DNA of 6,236 bases from an uncultured Clostridia bacterium. Its GTDB lineage: Bacteria > Bacillota_A > Clostridia > Christensenellales > CAG-138. Each line of letters begins with the position of its first letter. The stretch's first letter is position 1. The position numbers and the translations under genes were made by a program. Below the pieces are notes generated by a model. It was given only the letters and a program-made list of their open reading frames with translations, was not told the origin of the DNA and ran no database searches. Location: positions 1-6,236 of the forward strand of contig CAMNHT010000082.1 of the NCBI GenBank assembly GCA_946539625.1. The letters are read 5' to 3'. This document shows, one piece after another, positions 1-4,588 of the stretch.

Positions 1-106
1 AATCCGGGGAGTGAAGATTGCTTTCGTTTCCTTCCAGGTAGGTGTCAAGATCTGCCGCCTTGAACAGGCGGTTCATCAGGGTGTTTGTGTTCACTCGAAC
101 TGCCAT
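1..106 (-). CDS. 5' end of an unidentified leftward gene (partial)
   Basis: The first 35 codons of a leftward gene are present; the rest lies beyond the left edge. The protein begins MAVRVNTNTLMNRLF and continues through a Leu/Asn/Glu-rich stretch with no stop codon. The start is well supported: an almost ideal ribosome binding site (AAAGGAGG on the minus strand, positions 114-121) lies 7 nt upstream of the ATG, and a good promoter lies further upstream. The gene is divergent from the eight-gene operon. I do not recognise the family from this fragment. The N-terminus vaguely recalls small helix-turn-helix proteins of Clostridia, but that is only an impression. Another minus-strand frame is open through part of this region but has no comparable ribosome binding site. 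Confidence 0.7.
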   Translation of the reverse strand, partial: MAVRVNTNTLMNRLFKAADLDTYLEGNESNLHSPD

Positions 107-113
107 GGTCCTG

Positions 114-121
114 CCTCCTTT
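114..121 (-). promoter_or_regulatory. Strong ribosome binding site for the leftward partial gene
   Basis: Read on the minus strand this is AAAGGAGG, close to the full anti-16S consensus, with a 7-nt spacer to the ATG at 106. It is the main reason for choosing that start and for believing the short partial gene. Confidence 0.75.
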
Positions 122-137
122 GTGGTAGGATACTTTC

Positions 138-166
138 AGTATACACGTTTGGGGATGCCTGTGCAA
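138..166 (-). promoter_or_regulatory. Predicted sigma-A promoter of the leftward gene
   Basis: On the minus strand a -35-like TTGCAC (166-161) is followed after 17 bp by TATACT (143-138). The expected transcription start is about 7 nt downstream, shortly before the ribosome binding site. The -10 box is overlapped by a small palindrome, ATACT-TTC-AGTAT (130-142), which could be an operator. The spacing and -10 match are good; the -35 is only moderate. Confidence 0.55.
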
Positions 167-236
167 TACACACCGCAAAAGTGATCGGATATACGCAAAT
201 CAAACCAATATGGAACAAAATGGAATCAGAGCGAAT

Positions 237-254
237 ACAGCCTGTGCAGGCTGT
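237..254. repeat. Perfect 8-bp inverted repeat
   Basis: ACAGCCTG and CAGGCTGT are separated by only TG, giving an 18-bp near-perfect palindrome in the intergenic region. It could be a protein-binding site or the stem of an RNA hairpin. No T-run follows on either strand, so it is not a simple terminator. Confidence 0.5.
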
Positions 255-262
255 CCCGCCAA

Positions 263-284
263 AAGACGCGGTTATCCGCGTTTT
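263..284. terminator. GC-rich hairpin with A/T flanks, possible weak bidirectional terminator
   Basis: ACGCGG (266-271) and CCGCGT (276-281) form a six-pair stem with a TTAT loop, extended by AAAG/TTT pairing. A run of four T follows on the plus strand and CTTTT follows on the minus strand. The T-runs are short, so termination may be inefficient. It would separate the leftward promoter from the operon promoter and end transcription of the Fe-S remnant's former neighbourhood, but no gene clearly needs it. Confidence 0.35.
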
Positions 285-300
285 GGGATTGCGCCCGTGA

Positions 301-375
301 TGCTTTCCGAATGTTCGCATGCACATTCACTGCATGGAATGCGAAAAAAACTGTCCGAAAGGCGCGCTGAAATAA
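301..375 (+). pseudogene. Ferredoxin-like 4Fe-4S remnant
   Basis: In the frame ending at TAA 373-375 the translation finishes HCMECEKNCPKGALK-stop. It contains CxxCxxxCP followed by KGAL, matching part of a bacterial-ferredoxin-type [4Fe-4S] binding loop (normally CxxCxxCxxxCP). The frame is closed upstream by TGA at 298-300, no ribosome binding site precedes the internal ATG at 319, and only 25 codons remain, too few for a functional ferredoxin. The simplest reading is the decayed 3' end of an iron-sulfur gene that once stood before the operon. The motif could be coincidental in such a short stretch, but three correctly placed cysteines, the proline and the GAL ending make it worth recording. 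Confidence 0.3.
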
Positions 376-467
376 TGCCGCCTGATGAAGGATGCATAGC
401 CTCCGGTTCGACCGGCGGCTGTGATCGTTTTCTCCCGGATCAGGGAGACCGTTTCGGAGATCCGCTG
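376..467. other. Intergenic stretch with small hairpins, no gene seen
   Basis: No credible coding sequence is visible here. Two short inverted repeats are present: CCGGT-TCG-ACCGG (403-415) and TCTCCC-GGATCA-GGGAGA (431-448). An outer pair GCCGCC (377-382) / GGCGGC (414-419) could enclose the first. Neither hairpin has a T-run. The GGTTCGACC core resembles a tRNA T-arm, but no acceptor, D or anticodon arms can be built around it. Confidence 0.4.
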
Positions 468-496
468 TTGATACGATGTCAATATTGTGCTATACT
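468..496 (+). promoter_or_regulatory. Predicted sigma-A promoter of the TetR-led operon
   Basis: TTGATA (468-473) and TATACT (491-496) are separated by exactly 17 bp, a close match to the vegetative consensus. Transcription would start near 503, leaving a leader of roughly 40 nt before the TetR start at 546. The promoter lies inside a cluster of TGTCAATA-like half-sites, so repression by the adjacent TetR protein is likely. No second promoter is obvious within the operon. Confidence 0.7.
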
Positions 497-524
497 ATCA
501 ATACTGACACAATGTCAATAGACA
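477..524. promoter_or_regulatory. Candidate TetR operator cluster
   Basis: The half-site TRTCAATA occurs three times in the same orientation: TGTCAATA (477-484), TATCAATA (496-503) and TGTCAATA (513-520). An opposing copy, TACTGACA (502-509), pairs with the last to give a 19-bp imperfect palindrome at 502-520 (7 of 8 arm positions, 3-bp centre). A weaker palindrome covers 468-482 over the -35 box, and GACA (521-524) adds TGTC-AATA-GACA. The sites overlap the -10 region and the predicted start point, where a repressor would block transcription. Binding by the downstream TetR protein is inferred from position and symmetry. Confidence 0.55.
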
Positions 525-545
525 ATGTGCGAGGGGGAGCGACGA

Positions 546-1181
546 ATGATCAAAGGGACGCCGGAAATGATCGCACAGCGGCGGGAGACGATCATCAACG
601 CGTGTGAAACGCTGTATCGGACGATGAGCTTTCGGGATATTACGCTCAAAGAAATCGGGAACGCAGTACCGTTTTCACGCCCGACGATCTACAACTATTT
701 CGAAACCAAGGAGGAGATCTTTCTTGCGCTGTTCACGCGGGAATACGATCGATGGAATGCGGATCTTGAGACGATCCTTTCGGAAAACGAAACGCTTGAA
801 AGGGGACAGATCGCGGACAGAATCGCGCGCTCGCTTGAAAAACGAACGCAGCTGCTGAAACTTCTTTCGATGAACAACTTTGATATGGAGGCAAACAGCC
901 GACAGGAACTGTTGACCGCGTTCAAGGTGTCCTACGGCAAATCGCTTGCGAACGTGCGCCGCATTCTCGAAGCATTTTGCCCCGAAATGGACGCAAAAGG
1001 TGTTGAACGCTTCATCTACGTGTTTTTTCCGTTTCTGTTCGGCGTCTATCCGTATACGGCGGTGACTGAGAAACAGCGCGCCGCGATGCGCGACGCAGGC
1101 GTTGCGTACACCTATCAATCCGTTTATGAGATCATCCGCGCCTGCATTTGCGGATTGTTGGGCGAAGGAGGGGAAGACTGA
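546..1181 (+). CDS. TetR/AcrR family transcriptional regulator
   Basis: This is a 211-residue protein of typical TetR length, probably a dimeric ligand-responsive repressor. The N-terminal DNA-binding domain spans about residues 10-57, with the helix-turn-helix and its TIYNYF recognition segment at about 32-52, followed by the usual FxTKEEIF. The rest is a variable, mostly helical ligand-binding domain, and the ligand cannot be predicted. I chose the ATG at 546 over an in-frame ATG at 525 because GAGGGGGAG (531-539) is well placed for 546 and the earlier ATG lacks a ribosome binding site. It is the first gene of the operon, sits directly behind the promoter and operator cluster, and its stop codon overlaps the next start by 1 nt (TGATG). 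Autoregulation of the whole operon is likely but inferred. Confidence 0.9.
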   Translation: MIKGTPEMIAQRRETIINACETLYRTMSFRDITLKEIGNAVPFSRPTIYNYFETKEEIFLALFTREYDRWNADLETILSENETLERGQIADRIARSLEKRTQLLKLLSMNNFDMEANSRQELLTAFKVSYGKSLANVRRILEAFCPEMDAKGVERFIYVFFPFLFGVYPYTAVTEKQRAAMRDAGVAYTYQSVYEIIRACICGLLGEGGED

Positions 1182-1504
1182 TGATCACGGTCAATCTGTA
1201 CTATCACGGCAAAAACGGCAGTGCGCGGGCGTTTGCCGAAGAAATGGAACGATCGGGCATTGCGGATGCAATTCGTGCCGAGAAAGGCAATTGCGGGTAC
1301 CGGTATTTCGTTCCGCTTGATGATCCGGAAACAGTGCTGTTGATCGACACATGGGAGGATCAGGCGGCGATCGATGCGCATCATCAAAGCCCGATGATGC
1401 AGATGCTTGCGGCGTTGCGGGAACAGTACGATCTCCATATGGAGGCACAGCGCTTCACATCGGCAGACGTGCCGCAATCGGACGACAGATTTATCAGAAA
1501 ATAA
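1181..1504 (+). CDS. ABM-domain small monooxygenase-like protein (putative quinol monooxygenase)
   Basis: The 107-residue product fits the antibiotic biosynthesis monooxygenase family: small ferredoxin-fold dimers, some of which (YgiN-type) oxidise quinols without a cofactor. Visible family features are the GNCGYRYF strand (residues 36-43), the DTWED segment (56-60) and HH (67-68) followed by a helix. The C-terminal ten or so residues form a polar tail beyond the core domain. The start at 1181 overlaps the TetR stop by 1 nt and has GGAGGGG just upstream; a longer frame starting at 1148 lies inside tetR and is unlikely. An 18-nt gap containing a ribosome binding site separates it from the CMD-cupin gene. 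The family includes members with no demonstrated activity, so the reaction is uncertain. Confidence 0.8.
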   Translation: MITVNLYYHGKNGSARAFAEEMERSGIADAIRAEKGNCGYRYFVPLDDPETVLLIDTWEDQAAIDAHHQSPMMQMLAALREQYDLHMEAQRFTSADVPQSDDRFIRK

Positions 1505-1522
1505 AAACGGAGGATTTGGAAA

Positions 1523-2287
1523 ATGAGCGAAAAGATCGTACAAACGGCAGGCAGAAATCAGCTCGGCGAGTTTGCGCCGACGTTTGCGCACCTCAACGAC
1601 GACGTGCTGTTCGGCGAGGTCTGGAATGACGAAGCGATCGACGTAAAGACAAAGTGCATCGTTACCGTAGTATCGTTGATGGCATCGGGAATAACGGACG
1701 CGTCCCTTTCGTATCACCTGCAGAACGCGAAGGCGCACGGTGTGACCAAAGCGGAGATAGCGGCGATCATCACCCATGCGACGATGTACGTCGGTTGGCC
1801 GAAGGGGTGGGCAGTGTTCCGCCTTGCCAAGGAGATCTGGAACGAAGACGAACCGACATGTTCCGAACGGGACGCGCTTTTGTTCCCGATCGGCGCGCCG
1901 AACGACGCGTTCGCGCAGTATTTCGTCGGACAGAGCTATTTATATCCGATGACAATGGAGCAGGTGCCGACATTCAACGTGACCTTTGAGCCGGGCTGCC
2001 GCAACAACTGGCATATCCATCATGCCGACAAAGGCGGCGGACAGCTTCTGATCTGCGTGCACGGGAAGGGCTGGTATCAGGAGTGGGGCAAGCCCGCAAG
2101 GGAACTTCGTCCCGGCGACGTCGTCAACATTCCCGCAAATGTCAAGCATTGGCACGGCGCGGCAGGCAACAGCTGGTTTCAGCACGTCGCGCAGGAGATC
2201 CCGGGCGAAAACGCAAAGACAGAGTGGTGCGAGCCGGTCTCCGACGCAGATTATGAAAAACTGAACGGACAGGTGAAAGACAAATGA
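1523..2287 (+). CDS. Carboxymuconolactone decarboxylase-cupin fusion protein
   Basis: This 254-residue protein has two domains. Residues about 20-105 form an AhpD/CMD-like helical domain (YHLQNAKAHGVTKAEI at 64-79, then THATMYVGWPK at 84-94). It lacks the CxxC of AhpD peroxidases, so it resembles the decarboxylase-like branch. Residues about 145-225 form a cupin barrel with metal-ligand candidates H164, H166 and H211; H167 and H209 lie beside them. The glutamate usual in cupin motif 1 appears to be Gln174. Motif 2 is GDVVNIPANVKHWH (198-211). The ribosome binding site GGAGG (1509-1513) fixes the start, and the last codons overlap the next gene by 4 nt (ATGA). Such fusions are known in anaerobes, mostly without a proven substrate. 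A role on a cyclic or lactone-like or quinone-derived compound is inference. It has no signal peptide, so it is cytoplasmic. Confidence 0.85.
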   Translation: MSEKIVQTAGRNQLGEFAPTFAHLNDDVLFGEVWNDEAIDVKTKCIVTVVSLMASGITDASLSYHLQNAKAHGVTKAEIAAIITHATMYVGWPKGWAVFRLAKEIWNEDEPTCSERDALLFPIGAPNDAFAQYFVGQSYLYPMTMEQVPTFNVTFEPGCRNNWHIHHADKGGGQLLICVHGKGWYQEWGKPARELRPGDVVNIPANVKHWHGAAGNSWFQHVAQEIPGENAKTEWCEPVSDADYEKLNGQVKDK

Positions 2288-3042
2288 AGCGCAGATCCTT
2301 TTTGATCGTACTGCTCTGTCTGCTTCTGCTTGCGGGCTGCGGCAAAGGCGCGGCACAGAGCGCCGTCCCGAATGAATCCACGGAAAAGCCTGCCGCGGAA
2401 GCGACGATGGAAGCCGTAAAAACGGCGGAAGCGGTATCGACGGAGATCCCTGTGACCGAAACGCAAAAATCGACGACGCCGGAGCCGCAGGCGGAGGAGA
2501 CGCCGGATGCGCCGCGTTCCGACACCTTGGTGGTGTATTTTTCCAGAACGGGCGAGCAGTACAACGTCGGCGTGATCGACGAGGGCAACACGGCGATCGT
2601 GGCAAAGATGATTGCGGAGGAGACGAACGCGGATCTTTTCGAGATCCTGCCCGAGGAGGATTATTATCCCTACACCTACCGCGAACTGACGGATGCGGCA
2701 AAGCGGGAGCAGAATGAACATGCGCGTCCGGCGATCGGGACAGCCGTCCCCGATCTGTCTCCCTACACGAAGATCTTCATCGGTGCGCCGGTATGGTGGG
2801 GCGACTGGCCGATGATCCTCTACACGTTCTTTGAAGGAAACGCGGAAGCGCTCAAGGGAAAAACGCTGATCCCGTTCTCCACGCATGAAGGCAGCGGACT
2901 GTCCGGCTTTGATAAAAAGCTGATGAAAGCATGCCCCGAAAGCACGGTTCTGAAGGGACTTGCCGTTACGGGACGGGACGCGCAGAACGACCGCGAACGC
3001 GTGCGGCAGATGGTGAAAGATTGGCTTACGGAGCTCGGATGA
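2284..3042 (+). CDS. Lipoprotein-anchored flavodoxin (Flavodoxin_4-like)
   Basis: This is a 252-residue exported FMN-binding electron carrier. Residues 1-18 are a lipoprotein signal peptide (KRR, a Leu-rich core, then LAG before Cys19), so the protein should be lipid-anchored on the outer face of the membrane. Residues 20-80 form a low-complexity Ala/Glu/Thr/Pro tether. The flavodoxin domain covers 81-252: TLVVYFSRTG (81-90) starts the FMN phosphate loop, but about ten residues intervene before GNT (101-103). APVWWGDWP (168-176) and THEGSGLSG (200-208) are typical of this subgroup. The ATGA overlap with the CMD-cupin gene implies translational coupling. Its partner is the related cytoplasmic flavodoxin at 3686-4198, with a membrane protein between them. 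Most flavodoxins are cytosolic, so export is notable. The redox partner is unknown. Confidence 0.88.
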   Translation: MKRRSFLIVLLCLLLLAGCGKGAAQSAVPNESTEKPAAEATMEAVKTAEAVSTEIPVTETQKSTTPEPQAEETPDAPRSDTLVVYFSRTGEQYNVGVIDEGNTAIVAKMIAEETNADLFEILPEEDYYPYTYRELTDAAKREQNEHARPAIGTAVPDLSPYTKIFIGAPVWWGDWPMILYTFFEGNAEALKGKTLIPFSTHEGSGLSGFDKKLMKACPESTVLKGLAVTGRDAQNDRERVRQMVKDWLTELG

Positions 3043-3045
3043 TCC

Positions 3046-3693
3046 ATGAAACGCGCGCGGATCGTTCTTGATTTTGTCATGACGGCGCTGCTGCCGGTGC
3101 TGACGGCGTATTCGCTTGTCGGCGAGCTGCTGCACGAGATCTTAGGGACCGCGATGCTTCTGCTGTTCATTGCGCATCACATTCTGAACCGTAAGGCGAC
3201 GGGCGCCATGTTCAAAGGCAGACAGAGCGCGGAACGTGTGTTCGGCACGGCAGTCGATCTTCTGCTCTTTGCCGTGATGATCGCGCTGCCGCTGTCCGGG
3301 ATCGTACTGTCAAAGCACCTCTATACATGGCTGCCGCTTTCCGGACTTTCCGCACTCGCGCGTACGATGCATTTGCTTGCGTCCTACTGGGGATTCGTGC
3401 TGATGAGCGTGCATCTCGGGCTGCATCTCAATCGGTTTCTGCCGAAGCGCAGGAGCCCGAAAATCGTCCTTTCCGTCATTCTCTCGCTGATCGCGGCTTA
3501 CGGCGTATACGCGTTTATCAAACGCGACATCGGATCCTACATGTTCCTGAAAACACAGTTCGTGTTCTTCGATTTCGACGCGCCGCGCATCCTCTTTTTT
3601 CTCGATTATCTTGCCGTGCTGATCCTGTTCGCGTGGGTCGGCTGCGGCGTTAAAAAACTACTGCATCATATCGGAGGAAAACACAATGGCTAA
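3046..3693 (+). CDS. DUF4405 multi-pass membrane protein, probable b-type cytochrome
   Basis: This 215-residue protein has about six membrane helices (roughly 6-26, 30-48, 66-88, 105-127, 138-157, 180-200). It matches what I know of DUF4405, including HHILNRKATGAMFKGR after helix 2 and HLLASYWGFVLMSVHLGLH in helix 4. Helix 2 carries H30 and H44 and helix 4 carries H109 and H123, each pair separated by 13 residues. That is the pattern of diheme cytochromes b, where such pairs hold two stacked hemes. H45, H91 and H127 are further candidates. Only 3 nt separate it from the lipoprotein flavodoxin gene (GGAG at 3030-3033), and its end overlaps the next flavodoxin by 8 nt. The inferred job is passing electrons across the membrane. 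Heme binding has not been shown, and the fold assignment is by eye. Confidence 0.82.
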   Translation: MKRARIVLDFVMTALLPVLTAYSLVGELLHEILGTAMLLLFIAHHILNRKATGAMFKGRQSAERVFGTAVDLLLFAVMIALPLSGIVLSKHLYTWLPLSGLSALARTMHLLASYWGFVLMSVHLGLHLNRFLPKRRSPKIVLSVILSLIAAYGVYAFIKRDIGSYMFLKTQFVFFDFDAPRILFFLDYLAVLILFAWVGCGVKKLLHHIGGKHNG

Positions 3694-4198
3694 TCTGATT
3701 CTCTATTACTCCCGCAAGGGCGAAAACTATGTGAACGGCAGCATCCGGTCTCTCAAAAAAGGCAATACGGAGATCTGCGCCGAGTTCATTCAGAAAGCGG
3801 TCGGCGGCGATCTCTTTGAGATCGACACGGTAAAGCCGTATTCCGAGGACTATATGACCTGCACCGAAGAGGCGAAGCAGGAGCTTCGCAGCAACGCGCG
3901 TCCGGAGCTGAAAAACATGCTGACCGATATTTCGGCGTACGATACGGTCTTCGTATGCGGACCGTGCTGGTGGGGGACCTTCCCGTGCGCGGTGTTCACA
4001 CAGCTCGAAGCGCTTGATTTCACCGGCAAGAAGGTCGTTGCGCTGATGACGCACGAGGGCAGCGGGCTCGGACACACGGAGCGCGATCTTCAGAAGACGC
4101 TGAAAGGCGCGACCTTCGGCAAGGGCCTTGCTGTTCACGGCGCGGACGCCGCGGCAAGCGAACGCACCGTCGCAAGTTGGGCAAAAACACAGGCATGA
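3686..4198 (+). CDS. Cytoplasmic flavodoxin (Flavodoxin_4-like)
   Basis: This 170-residue protein is a complete flavodoxin domain without a signal peptide, so it should be a soluble FMN electron carrier. LILYYSRKG (4-12) opens the phosphate loop, and a segment of about 13 residues precedes GNT (26-28). GPCWWGTFP (92-100) and THEGSGLG (122-129) parallel the exported flavodoxin upstream, to which it is clearly related. The start has a good ribosome binding site (GGAGG, 3673-3677, 8-nt spacer) inside the end of the DUF4405 gene, and the 3' end overlaps the following gene by 4 nt (ATGA). It may instead have an NAD(P)H-dependent reductase or quinone reductase role, as some family members are annotated. 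Donation to or from the membrane protein is inferred from gene order. Confidence 0.87.
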   Translation: MANLILYYSRKGENYVNGSIRSLKKGNTEICAEFIQKAVGGDLFEIDTVKPYSEDYMTCTEEAKQELRSNARPELKNMLTDISAYDTVFVCGPCWWGTFPCAVFTQLEALDFTGKKVVALMTHEGSGLGHTERDLQKTLKGATFGKGLAVHGADAAASERTVASWAKTQA

Positions 4199-4563
4199 CG
4201 GACAAAGAACAGATCGAACAGCTGTATCACGATATGTACGCCGCCATGGTCAAAAAGGACCGGGCAGAGCTTTTGCGCGTGCATGACGCGTCCTTCGTGC
4301 TTGTTCACATGACCGGCATGCGGCAATCGAGGCAGGCGTATATCGACGCGATCCTGAACGGGACGCTGAACTATTATTCGGAGCAGACGGAGTCGCTTGA
4401 TATCACGGTACAGGGGGATACGGCGCGTATGACCGGCAAAAGCCGCGTGACGGCTGCCGTCTTCGGCGGCGGCAGGCACACCTGGCGGCTTGCGCTGGAT
4501 TTCACACTGAAAAAGACGGACGGCGCATGGAAACTCAGCGGCGCCGCCGCAGCGACCTATTGA
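4195..4563 (+). CDS. SnoaL/NTF2-like small protein
   Basis: This 122-residue protein fits the NTF2-like superfamily (SnoaL / DUF4440 / lumazine-binding type). An N-terminal helical part (EQIEQLYHDMYAAMVKKD, 5-22) leads into HDASFVLVHMTG (30-41) and RQAYIDAILNGTLNYY (46-61). Alternating beta strands then end in GAWKLSGAAA (110-119). Members bind small hydrophobic ligands in a cone-shaped pocket; some are cyclases, isomerases or dehydratases, many are uncharacterised. I chose ATG 4195 because it overlaps the flavodoxin stop (ATGA) and gives the natural family N-terminus; an in-frame ATG at 4177 adds only six residues. The ribosome binding site is weak, so translation probably depends on coupling to the flavodoxin gene. 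The substrate is unknown. Confidence 0.78.
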   Translation: MTDKEQIEQLYHDMYAAMVKKDRAELLRVHDASFVLVHMTGMRQSRQAYIDAILNGTLNYYSEQTESLDITVQGDTARMTGKSRVTAAVFGGGRHTWRLALDFTLKKTDGAWKLSGAAAATY

Positions 4564-4588
4564 ATATTGCAGAAAGCGGGTAAACAAT

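Noticed and set aside
401..420. GGTTCGACC resembling a tRNA T-arm
   Set aside because: No matching acceptor stem, D arm or anticodon arm can be assembled around it, so it is a chance small palindrome.
477..520. Repeated TGTCAATA considered as a short CRISPR-like array
   Set aside because: The repeats are only 8 bp, the spacing is 17-19 bp and they sit on a promoter; operator half-sites explain them better.
210..521. Plus-strand open frame of 103 codons before the TetR gene
   Set aside because: It has no ribosome binding site and no recognisable domain, and it spans the hairpins and the operon promoter and operator.
525..545. Earlier ATG at 525 as the TetR start
   Set aside because: No ribosome binding site precedes it, and the purine-rich GAGGGGGAG lies between the two ATGs, correctly placed for 546.
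1124..1777. Minus-strand open frame of 217 codons opposite the ABM and CMD-cupin genes
   Set aside because: It crosses several well-supported plus-strand genes, is rich in Arg and His, and matches no family I recognise.
2251..3135. Minus-strand open frame of 294 codons opposite the lipoprotein flavodoxin
   Set aside because: It is an Arg/His-rich mirror of a high-GC gene, with no domain and no ribosome binding site; the plus strand has a clear family match and signal peptide.
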